Shown: one piece after another, positions 36,556 through 44,351 of the stretch
Position numbering within the stretch: the stretch's first letter is position 1
Layout: each line of letters begins with the position of its first letter
Assembly (NCBI GenBank): GCA_046565505.1
Contig: JBKHYJ010000128.1
Span: forward strand, 89,691 to 153,690
Source: JBKHYJ01 sp046565505
GTDB taxonomy: Bacteria; Acidobacteriota; Blastocatellia; UBA7656
Direction: 5' to 3'
DNA length: 64,000 bases
Translations under genes and position numbers: made by a program
Notes under the pieces: generated by a model
What the model was told of the DNA's origin: nothing
What the model saw: only the letters and a program-made list of their open reading frames with translations
The model's database searches: none

Positions 36556-38886
36556 GTGATTTCAGAAACGATTTCTCATTATCGCATTATTAAAGAACTC
36601 GGCGCGGGCGGGATGGGCGAGGTCTACCTCGCCGAAGACATCAGGCTCGGGCGCGAGGTCGCGCTGAAGTTCCTCCCGGCATCTTACCAGTACGACCCCG
36701 ACCGCCGCACGAAATTCCTCGCGGAGGCCCGGGCCACCTCCGCGCTCCGCTCGCCCCACATCGCGGCCATCTACGACATAGGCGAGCACGAGGAGGTCAT
36801 CTTCATCGTCATGGAGTACGTCGAGGGCGAGACGCTCTCGGCGAAGCTGCGGCGCGGGCCGCTCGCGCTGCGCGAGGGCATAGAGGTGGCCGCGCAGATC
36901 GCCGACGCGCTCTCGGAGGCGCACGACCTCGGGATCATCCATTGCGACATTAAAAGCTCGAACGTCATCGTCAACGACCGCGGGTTCGTGAAGATCCTCG
37001 ACTTCGGCATCGCGAGGGTCACGGACGTTTCGCCCGAATCGGCCGACGACAAGACCAGGCGGCTGGGCCAGCAGACCGCCTACGGGGCGGTGCTCGGGAC
37101 GGTGTCCTACATGTCGCCGGAGCAGGCGATCGGCCGCGGCATAGACCACCGCTCGGACATATTCTCGCTGGGCGTCGTCATCTACGAGATGCTGACGGCG
37201 CGCGTGCCATTCGAGGGCGAGACGGCCATCGAAGTGATCGACAAGATCATTCATGAGGAGCCGGTGGCGGTCGCGCGCCTCAACTACAGCGTGCCGCCTG
37301 AGCTTGAGCGCATAGTCCGCAAGTGCCTGGAGAAGGACAGGGACAGGCGTTACCAGTCCACGCGCGAGCTGTTGACCGATTTAAACAACCTCCGGCGCGA
37401 CACGGATTCCGGCCCGCGGACGAGCCACGGGCTGAACCGCCGCACGCAGGTGGTGCGGCGCCCGCGCTCGCGCAAGGCCATAGACTCGCTCGCCATCCTG
37501 CCGCTCATCAACATGAGCGGCGACATGGACACGGAGTACCTCTCCGACGGCATCACCGAATCGCTCATCAACAACCTCTCGAAGCTGCCCAAGCTCCGCG
37601 TCATGGCCCGCAGCACGGTCTTCCGGTACAAAGGCCGCGCGACCGATGGGTTGGAGAACGCCGACGGCTCGGACCCGCTGCAGGTCGGCGCGGACCTCGG
37701 CGTCCGCGCGGTATTCATCGGCAGGGTCTTCCAGCGCGACGACTCCCTGGTGATCAAGGCGGAGCTGGTTGACGCCAGCGACGGCTCGCACCTCTGGGGC
37801 GGGCAGTTCACGCGACCCATGACGGACGTGTTCGCCATCGAGGAAGAGATTTCGCAGGAGATAAGCGAGAACCTGAGGCTGAAGCTGACGGGCGCGCAGA
37901 AGAAGCAACTGGCCCAACGCTACACCCAGAACACGGAGGCTTACCAGCTCTACCTCAAAGGCCGCTACCACTGGAACAAGCGCACGCAGGAAGGCATCAC
38001 GAAAGGCGTAGAGTTTTTCGAGAACGCCATAGCGCTGGACCCCAACTACGCGCTCGCCTACGCGGGGCTCGCCGACTGCTACAACCTGCTGGCCAGCTAC
38101 AGCACTATGTCGCCCAGGACCGCGTTCCTGAGGGCCAAGGCGACCGTGATGAGGGCGCTGAAGCTCGACCCGAATCTGGCGGAGGCCAACGCCTCGCTCG
38201 CGCACATCAGGTTCTGGTACGAGTGGGACTGGCACGGGGCCGAGCGGGACTTCAAAAAGGCGCTGGAGCTGAACTCCGGCTACGGCACGGCTCGGCTCTG
38301 GTACGCGCTTTACCTGATATCGATGGGGCGGGCGGAGGAGGCCATCGCCGAGGTCAAACGCGCGCAGGAGGTGGACCCGCTGTCGCTCGTCATCAACCTG
38401 AACGTGTCGCGCGTGCTCTACTTCGCGCGCGAGTACGACAGCGCGGCCGACCAATGCCTGAAGACGATCGAGATGTACCCGGGCTTCTTTCTGGGCTACA
38501 GGCGGCTGGGGCAGATTTACGAGCGTAAGCGTATGTACGCGGAGGCGCTGGCGGAGTTCGACAAGTCGCTCGCGCTCGCGGCGAATAACTCCGAGACGAT
38601 TTCCGTCAAGGGCTACACGCTGGCGGCGGCCGGGCGGGTGGTGGAAGCCGAGCAGGTGCTCGCCGAGCTGAAAGAGCTGTCGGAACAGATCTACGTCTCG
38701 CCCTACAGCCTGTCGAGGGTGCTGTTCGGACTGGGCAGGGAGGGCGAGGCCTTTGAATACCTGGAGAGGACGTACCAGGAGCGCCACGGGATTCTCGTCT
38801 ACCTAAAGGTCGAGCCCCTGTTCGACGGCCTTCGCTCGGACCCGCGTTTCGTGAGCATGCTGCAACGGCTGAACCTCGCGGACTGA
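36556..38886 (+). CDS. Ser/Thr protein kinase with FlgO-like and TPR domains
   Basis: A 776-residue protein in three parts. A Hanks-type kinase occupies about 9-275: ELGAGGMGEVYLAED, VALKFLP (Lys), IIHCDIKSSN (catalytic loop, Cys for the usual Arg before Asp, so non-RD) and ILDFGIAR. A FlgO/CsgG-like region follows (about 305-455) with ILPLINMSGDMDTEYLSDG and AVFIGRVFQRDD. The C-terminal third is a TPR array (about 460-770). No transmembrane helix is obvious, unlike many PASTA kinases. GTG at 36556 is chosen; a TTG one codon earlier is possible. Such fusions are abundant in Acidobacteria; substrates are unknown. Confidence 0.88.
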   Translation: MISETISHYRIIKELGAGGMGEVYLAEDIRLGREVALKFLPASYQYDPDRRTKFLAEARATSALRSPHIAAIYDIGEHEEVIFIVMEYVEGETLSAKLRRGPLALREGIEVAAQIADALSEAHDLGIIHCDIKSSNVIVNDRGFVKILDFGIARVTDVSPESADDKTRRLGQQTAYGAVLGTVSYMSPEQAIGRGIDHRSDIFSLGVVIYEMLTARVPFEGETAIEVIDKIIHEEPVAVARLNYSVPPELERIVRKCLEKDRDRRYQSTRELLTDLNNLRRDTDSGPRTSHGLNRRTQVVRRPRSRKAIDSLAILPLINMSGDMDTEYLSDGITESLINNLSKLPKLRVMARSTVFRYKGRATDGLENADGSDPLQVGADLGVRAVFIGRVFQRDDSLVIKAELVDASDGSHLWGGQFTRPMTDVFAIEEEISQEISENLRLKLTGAQKKQLAQRYTQNTEAYQLYLKGRYHWNKRTQEGITKGVEFFENAIALDPNYALAYAGLADCYNLLASYSTMSPRTAFLRAKATVMRALKLDPNLAEANASLAHIRFWYEWDWHGAERDFKKALELNSGYGTARLWYALYLISMGRAEEAIAEVKRAQEVDPLSLVINLNVSRVLYFAREYDSAADQCLKTIEMYPGFFLGYRRLGQIYERKRMYAEALAEFDKSLALAANNSETISVKGYTLAAAGRVVEAEQVLAELKELSEQIYVSPYSLSRVLFGLGREGEAFEYLERTYQERHGILVYLKVEPLFDGLRSDPRFVSMLQRLNLAD

Positions 38887-38918
38887 GACGTGTCGGTCCG
38901 CGGCAGACCGGGGCCGTG

Positions 38919-39932
38919 CTAACGGGCCGGGTCGCCCACGGCTTCCGCGCTGTTCAGTTCCTCTTCCTCGTCGCCGTCTATGATGGCCTCGATGCCGCTA
39001 AAGTCCGACCCGTTCTGGGCGAGCTTAACACTGCCCGACCGCAGGTTCAGGTCGCGGGTCGGGAACGGGATTTCTATCTCGTACTCGCGGAACAGGCGGT
39101 CTATTTGATAATTGATCTTGCTGCGGATTTGCGGGTGCTTGTGAGGCTCGCTTATCCAGACCCGCACCTCGAAGTCCAGGGAAGAATCGCCGAAGCCTTT
39201 GAAGTGTGGCCGCGGCGAGGGCGACGGCAGCACCTCTTTCACGCACTTGGCGGCTTCGACCAGCGCCTTCGACACCTTCTGCAAGTCGCTGCCGTAGGCG
39301 ACCCCCACGGGGATGTTCAGCCGCACGGGTTTATTGCTGTAGGAGTAGTTGATGAAGCGGTTCTGTACGAGCTTGGAATTCGGCACGATGACCGCCATGT
39401 TCTCGTTCGTGATTACGATGGTCGAGCGGAGGCTGATGTTTTCGACGCGGCCTTCGATCGAGTCGTCCAGCTTGATCCTGTCGCCCACGCGCATGGGCCT
39501 CTCGAAAAGCAGTATGAACCCGGAGGCCAGGTCCGCCGCCACGTATTGAAGCCCGAAGCCCACGCCGACCGACAGGAACCCCAGTATGACGGCGATGCCT
39601 GTCAGGTCTACAGAGAAGCCGAGCTTCACCGCCCACAGCGTGGCGAAAAGCATTATCACGTAATGGAGTATTCTGAGCAGCGTGAATTGGAGGCCGCGAT
39701 CCAGGTGATGGAACCTGGGCAGGACTCGCTTCTGAAGGAACCGCCTCGTGTAACGGGAGACGATCACGGCGACGAAGAGGACCGTCACCAGCATCAGCAG
39801 GCTCATGATGGAAACCTTGAACTGCGGCTGGTTCACGAAATCATGATTGAGAACGTCGAGTATTCTCTTGAAGATAGCCGCGAACGACGATTGCTCGGGG
39901 GCTTCTTGAGTTTGCGCTTCCTGGAAAAGCAA
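38919..39932 (-). CDS. MscS-family mechanosensitive channel
   Basis: A 337-residue inner-membrane protein with three or four hydrophobic helices (about 40-62, 85-105, 110-160) and the MscS signature in VGDRIKLDDSIEGRVENISLR (split, about 151-171) followed by NSKLVQNRFINYSYS. A cytoplasmic alpha/beta domain follows to about 305. It should relieve osmotic pressure. The start codon is TTG: GAGGAGG lies six bases before it, and no ATG with a comparable site exists, so the unusual start is well supported. Confidence 0.9.
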   Translation of the reverse strand: MLFQEAQTQEAPEQSSFAAIFKRILDVLNHDFVNQPQFKVSIMSLLMLVTVLFVAVIVSRYTRRFLQKRVLPRFHHLDRGLQFTLLRILHYVIMLFATLWAVKLGFSVDLTGIAVILGFLSVGVGFGLQYVAADLASGFILLFERPMRVGDRIKLDDSIEGRVENISLRSTIVITNENMAVIVPNSKLVQNRFINYSYSNKPVRLNIPVGVAYGSDLQKVSKALVEAAKCVKEVLPSPSPRPHFKGFGDSSLDFEVRVWISEPHKHPQIRSKINYQIDRLFREYEIEIPFPTRDLNLRSGSVKLAQNGSDFSGIEAIIDGDEEEELNSAEAVGDPAR

Positions 39933-40129
39933 TTCCGACCTCCTCGTAAGGCGCGGGCCGCTCCGCCCGCGGGGATGACTGACAGGTGCGGGCCGGCCGG
40001 CGTCAGAGGCCCGCTCTGGGAAGGAGCCTGCGGGGTCGGGCCGGCGTCCGCCGCGGCGTGCCCCGCATAAATACAGGCATGATTAATATACCATCGAGCC
40101 GCGCCTGCTGGAATTGGCTTAAGAACGCT

Positions 40130-40138
40130 TGGTATAAT
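40130..40138 (+). promoter_or_regulatory. extended -10 promoter of the DUF2318-ABC operon
   Basis: TGGTATAAT gives a perfect -10 with an upstream TG, 27 bases before the ATG at 40165. No strong -35 is seen, as is common for extended -10 promoters. The start point would be near 40145, leaving a short leader with GGAGGGAG. Confidence 0.55.
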
Positions 40139-40164
40139 CGGGCAGAGTTGGAGGGAGAGTTCGC

Positions 40165-40716
40165 ATGCAGAATCAATCGCAATCGGGACAGGGCCGCGAG
40201 AGGAAGAGGGCGGAGTTTTCAGCCGCCCCGCAGTCGAAAAACAGGTCGGCGGCAACGTTAATCATACTGGCGCTGGTTGCGGCGGCGGCCGTCATAGCCT
40301 ACGTCGTGATGAAGGGGTCCTCGGACGCGCCGGCCCCAGCCGCGGTCGCGGCGGGCGGACCGGGCGGCGCCGAGCCGGGCGACGTAAGGATTCCGCTCGC
40401 GGAGCTGAGCGACAAGGCCAAATTTTTCGACTTCAAGACGGCCGACAACAGTTCCGTGCGATTCTTTGCGATCAGGAGCTCCGACGGCGTGTACCGCGCC
40501 GCGCTCAACGCCTGCGACACCTGCTACCACGCGAAGAAAGGTTATCACCAGGAAGGCGACGACATGATCTGCAACAACTGCGGCCTCAAGTTCCCTTCCG
40601 CGAAGATCAACGAAGCGCACGGCGGGTGCAACCCTGTCAGCCTGCCGCGCACGGTCGAGGGCGACACTCTGGTAATTAAGGCGAGCGCCCTCGAGAGCGG
40701 CAAGCAATACTTCTAG
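40165..40716 (+). CDS. DUF2318-family membrane-anchored Cys-rich protein
   Basis: A 183-residue protein with one N-terminal membrane helix (about 31-51) and a periplasmic DUF2318 domain. The Cys-rich core NACDTCYHAKKGYHQ (about 113-127) and MICNNCGLKF (about 134-143), followed by GGCNP, is typical of the iron-sulphur-like region of this family. In Campylobacter a DUF2318 protein (Cj1660) is encoded in the P19 iron-uptake locus beside FtsX-type permeases and an ATPase. The same order of DUF2318, permease and ATPase is present here. Role in metal uptake is inferred. Confidence 0.82.
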   Translation: MQNQSQSGQGRERKRAEFSAAPQSKNRSAATLIILALVAAAAVIAYVVMKGSSDAPAPAAVAAGGPGGAEPGDVRIPLAELSDKAKFFDFKTADNSSVRFFAIRSSDGVYRAALNACDTCYHAKKGYHQEGDDMICNNCGLKFPSAKINEAHGGCNPVSLPRTVEGDTLVIKASALESGKQYF

Positions 40717-40861
40717 CGCCCGTAACCGGAAGGCGGGAATGGGGCGGCGCGCGGGCATTTCTTTTCCACCACTTTTCACACGGACCTTTAGTGAGCTGTG
40801 CCGTCAGCCGGGAGGGCGGCCCGCGTCATCCATTTTCCTTCTTTCGACGAGGAGAGGCTAA

Positions 40862-42109
40862 ATGAGAATCAGCACGATAGCCTTCGCGAATCTCAGGCGC
40901 AGGAAAGGCAGGGCGGTATTCTTAATCCTGGGCATCGGCATAGGGATAGGGACGGCCGTGGCCCTGTTGAGCTTGAGCCGCTCCATCAAATTAGAGATAG
41001 GCTCGCAACTCGACCGCTTCGGCGCGAACATCCTGGTCGTGCCACAGTCGAACAGCCTCGCGCTCGACTATGGCGGCGTCTCCGTGTCGAGCGTCTCCTA
41101 CGACGTGCAGCAGCTCAGGGGCGAGGACGCCAAAGACTTGCTCGCCATCCCCTATGGCAACCGGCTCAGCGTAATATCGCCGAAGCTGTTGGGCGCGGTG
41201 GGCGCCGAAGGTCACGAGGTGCTGGTCGCGGGGGTTGACTTCGAGAGCGAGATGACGCTCAAGCGGTGGTGGCACGTCGTGGGCCGGACGCCCGAGGCGG
41301 ACGACGAGCTGCTGGTCGGCTTCGAGGTCGCCCGCGCGCTCTCGCTTGTTGAGCCGGCCGCGGGCGCGGAGCCTGAGCCCGCGTCGCATGAGGGCTCGCA
41401 CCGCGCGGCCGGGCCGGAAGACCAACACCAGTTCAACATCGTGCGCGACCGCGTGCAGATCGCCGGCCGCGCCCACCCCGTCGCCGGCGTTCTGTCGCCG
41501 ACGGGCGGGCCCGACGACCGCATGATATTCGGGTCGCTCGCGCATGTTCAGTCGCTGCTGGGCAAGCCCGACCAGTTGAGCCTGATCGAAGTCAGCGCGC
41601 TTTGTAAGGACTGCCCCATCGGGGACATAGTCGAGCAGATAAGCGAGCGGCTCCCGCACGCGAAGGTGTCGGCCATCCAACAATCCGTCCGCGCGCGGGC
41701 CGAGACCGTCGGGAGGCTGACTCGGTTCTTCGCCGTCGTTTCCGGCCTCGTACTGATGATCGGCGCGCTGATGATCTTTACGACCATGATGGGGTCTGTG
41801 GTGGAGCGCACCAAAGAGATAGGCGTACTGAGGGCCATCGGGTTCCGCAGGGCTCACATCATCAAGGAGCTGATGATAGAGGTCTCCGTGATAAGCATAC
41901 TGGGCGGGCTGCTCGGTTGGGCGGCCGGGGTGCTGGCGAGCTGGGCGGCGCTCCCCTACTTCGCCGAGACCGAGATGACGTTTGAGATTCACCCGCCGCT
42001 GGCGCTGGCGGGGATCGCCGCCGGCCTCCTGATAGGCATGGCGAGCAGTCTTTACCCCATCATCCGCGCGTCGAGGCTCGACCCGTCAGAGGCCGTGCGC
42101 TACGTCTGA
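40862..42109 (+). CDS. FtsX/MacB-type ABC transporter permease
   Basis: A 415-residue permease with one N-terminal membrane helix (about 18-42), a large periplasmic domain (about 45-280) and three C-terminal helices (about 285-400). The FtsX C-terminal motif RTKEIGVLRAIGFRRAHI is clear at about 318-335. A His-containing hydrophilic stretch in the periplasmic domain (SHEGSHRAAGPEDQHQFN, about 178-195) could bind metal; this is speculation. GGAGAGG precedes the ATG. The ATPase gene starts 13 bases after its stop. Confidence 0.88.
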   Translation: MRISTIAFANLRRRKGRAVFLILGIGIGIGTAVALLSLSRSIKLEIGSQLDRFGANILVVPQSNSLALDYGGVSVSSVSYDVQQLRGEDAKDLLAIPYGNRLSVISPKLLGAVGAEGHEVLVAGVDFESEMTLKRWWHVVGRTPEADDELLVGFEVARALSLVEPAAGAEPEPASHEGSHRAAGPEDQHQFNIVRDRVQIAGRAHPVAGVLSPTGGPDDRMIFGSLAHVQSLLGKPDQLSLIEVSALCKDCPIGDIVEQISERLPHAKVSAIQQSVRARAETVGRLTRFFAVVSGLVLMIGALMIFTTMMGSVVERTKEIGVLRAIGFRRAHIIKELMIEVSVISILGGLLGWAAGVLASWAALPYFAETEMTFEIHPPLALAGIAAGLLIGMASSLYPIIRASRLDPSEAVRYV

Positions 42110-42122
42110 GGGTGATAGAAGA

Positions 42123-42803
42123 GTGTCATTCGTAGTAATCGAGAAAGTCGGCAAGGTCTATCAATCCGATGGCGAGGCCTCCGCCGTGCGCGTGCTTTCC
42201 GGCGTGAGCGCGGAGATTCGTGAAGGCGAATTCGTCTGCCTGATGGGGCCCTCGGGCTCGGGCAAGAGCACCCTGTTGACGATAGTCGGCGCGATGAATC
42301 GCCCGACGGAGGGCCGCGTGCTCGTGGATGGGATAGACGTGTACGGGCTCGGCGATGAGCGCCGCGCGGACTTCCGCCGCGAATACCTCGGCTTCGTCTT
42401 CCAGCAGCACCACCTCATGCCTTACCTCAATACGGTCGAGAACGCGATGCTGCCGCTCGCCACGACCAGCTTCAGCTCGCGAGAGAAACAGGAGCGCGCG
42501 ATGGCGGTGCTAGGAAAGGTGGGGCTCGCGGACAAGGCTTCGCGCCTGCCGAATCAGCTCTCGGGCGGCGAGCAGGGCCGCCTGGCGATCGCGCGCGCGC
42601 TCGTCAACGACCCGCCCCTCGTGCTCGCCGACGAGCCCACCGGCGCGCTCGACACGAAGACGGGGCGCGAGGTCATGGAAGTCTTCTTGAGGCTCAACGG
42701 CCAGGGGCAAACCATATTCATGGTGAGCCACAACCCAGAAAATGCCGCGCTCGCTCACCGCACGATCAACATAGTGGACGGGCGGATTACGGAATTAATA
42801 TAG
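42123..42803 (+). CDS. ABC transporter ATP-binding protein (LolD/MacB type)
   Basis: A 226-residue ATPase with all motifs: Walker A GPSGSGKSTL (about 41-50), LSGGEQGRLAIARAL (signature, about 144-158), LVLADEPTGALD (Walker B, about 164-175) and the switch His in VSHNPENA. Q-loop FQQHHLMPYL also fits. The start is a GTG at 42123. It should energise the permease encoded just upstream; with the DUF2318 protein it forms a three-gene operon. It resembles LolD but lacks LolC/E partners here. Confidence 0.93.
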   Translation: MSFVVIEKVGKVYQSDGEASAVRVLSGVSAEIREGEFVCLMGPSGSGKSTLLTIVGAMNRPTEGRVLVDGIDVYGLGDERRADFRREYLGFVFQQHHLMPYLNTVENAMLPLATTSFSSREKQERAMAVLGKVGLADKASRLPNQLSGGEQGRLAIARALVNDPPLVLADEPTGALDTKTGREVMEVFLRLNGQGQTIFMVSHNPENAALAHRTINIVDGRITELI

Positions 42804-42877
42804 CGGCTCGCCCGGCCGCCCTGCACTGAAAAACTGAATTACGCGATCCGGTGACCCGGCTTCGCTTACCACCCACC

Positions 42878-42906
42878 TTGAAAGTGAGAGTAATATTACT
42901 TATATT
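42878..42906 (+). promoter_or_regulatory. sigma-70-like promoter for the secreted protein gene
   Basis: TTGAAA (42878-42883) and TATATT (42901-42906) are separated by exactly 17 bases. The leader to the ATG at 43041 would be about 130 bases and is AT-richer than its surroundings. It lies in a 237-base gap with no other feature. Confidence 0.55.
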
Positions 42907-43040
42907 CATCACATAGCTCGAATCGCACATCGTTACGCTGTGCCAGTTGAAATCACCATCTGAACGAGCAGCCGGACGCGGTCATCAACATTCTGTTCCC
43001 CCTCTGATTTTCGACGCATACCACTTTAAGGAGAATAGAT

Positions 43041-44255
43041 ATGAAGCCTCGTTTAAGCTCGCTTCCGACCCTGAGGAAGGCTCTGATGCTGTTGTCGCTG
43101 GCATCTTTGTTTTTGCTGGCTACAACTACTCCGCTGTTGCGCACGCCTATCATCCGCGGCTATGCGGCCTCTGTTAAGGCGTCGCCGTTCACCACTTTGT
43201 GGCACGCGGGAAACTTCCGCTACCTCGATTCCATGTCAGGCGATCTGATTACATTCGTCCAGGGGCTCCAGCACCCCAACAGCGGAGGGTATGGAAAGCT
43301 CAGCAGCACACGCAAAGCCAACTTCAACGCTTATCAAGACGCGTTGTTCGCCGCCATCGACGCCAGTATCGCCGACGGGGACACGGGGGACTGGTGCGGT
43401 GTTAAATCAAAGGCCGGCGCCGCCGGTTACGCGATCTACCGCTTTTACGACACCGCGAGCGGGCGCTGGTTCATTTACTCTTATGACACGACGTCGTTCG
43501 GCCAGGCTTACTTTTTCATCAACCCTTTTGCCAAGCGGAACATTGTCATAGAAGTGCCGCACGAGGACTCCGAGCCGGACACGGGGAAGCAGGGGGCCTT
43601 GCTCTTCAAGGCGCTGGCCGCCCGTGCCCTCATCGTAAATAAAGAGCACCGCTGCTCTGACCCGGACACGAGCGCTTGCGCAATCGGTCTCACCACCGCC
43701 GTCTGTGACGGCCGGTACAGGGAATCTGACGTAGCGCACCACACGGCCAACACCTTTTACCTGCTGCACGTCAGGTACACCGACATGGATTCTACGACGA
43801 AGTTTGTGCAACTCCACGGGTTCAGCCCGACGGCCAGCGACGTTGTGGAAATTGGTGATGCGTCCAACAGGGACCTCTATTCCGGCTCGGCGTCCGTGAT
43901 ATTCGCAAACAACCTCCGCAAGTACGTGCCCGCTTCGGCGGCCGTACACTCCTGCCAGCAGTACGCGGGTGATCCCCCGTCGGGCCTGTGCGGCGAGACT
44001 AACGTGGAGGGTCGCTACACGAATCAGAGTAGTACCGACGCCTGCCCGCCTGGCACGAGTAACTCTAGCGGGCGCTTCCTTCATGTAGAGCAGGGGCCTA
44101 CGCTGCGCGATGAAAATGATGGCGATGGGTGGTACTGGGGCGACATCAGGGACGCTTTGCTCGACACATGGCCGGACTGCAACATGAACAATGGCGCGAG
44201 TGACTGCACGCTCGGGTCCGTACAGACCCAATACTCGACGCTAACTTGCCCTTGA
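43041..44255 (+). CDS. secreted protein of unknown function with conserved-looking histidines
   Basis: A 404-residue exported protein; the signal region is long (about 1-42, hydrophobic 14-32). Mid-protein segments IVIEVPHEDSEPDTGKQGAL (about 170-189), NKEHRCSDPD (about 204) and DVAHHTANTFYLLH (about 231-244) followed by FVQLHGFSP (about 255) have the look of a metal-dependent hydrolase or amidase core, but I do not recognise the family. The C-terminus has several Cys and a Gly/Asp/Trp-rich part (GDGWYWGD). Upstream is a good promoter and downstream a strong terminator, so it is a single-gene unit. Confidence 0.65.
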   Translation: MKPRLSSLPTLRKALMLLSLASLFLLATTTPLLRTPIIRGYAASVKASPFTTLWHAGNFRYLDSMSGDLITFVQGLQHPNSGGYGKLSSTRKANFNAYQDALFAAIDASIADGDTGDWCGVKSKAGAAGYAIYRFYDTASGRWFIYSYDTTSFGQAYFFINPFAKRNIVIEVPHEDSEPDTGKQGALLFKALAARALIVNKEHRCSDPDTSACAIGLTTAVCDGRYRESDVAHHTANTFYLLHVRYTDMDSTTKFVQLHGFSPTASDVVEIGDASNRDLYSGSASVIFANNLRKYVPASAAVHSCQQYAGDPPSGLCGETNVEGRYTNQSSTDACPPGTSNSSGRFLHVEQGPTLRDENDGDGWYWGDIRDALLDTWPDCNMNNGASDCTLGSVQTQYSTLTCP

Positions 44256-44277
44256 GTGTGACTGCGAGGAACGCAAA

Positions 44278-44313
44278 AATGAAGGGGCCCGCCGCGTGAT
44301 GGCCCCCTTCATT
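44278..44313. terminator. bidirectional terminator hairpin
   Basis: A stem of 12-13 bp (AATGAAGGGGCC with GGCCCCCTTCATT, one bulged C) around an 11-base loop lies between the convergent secreted-protein gene and ADOP permease gene. Confidence 0.8.
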
Positions 44314-44351
44314 CAATAGTCTTGAATACCTTATTCAACGCGCGGGGCTCA

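Noticed and set aside
37381..38787. Long open frame opposite the kinase gene (468 codons)
   Set aside because: Composition typical of antisense of high-GC coding DNA; TPR and FlgO-like motifs read on the plus strand.
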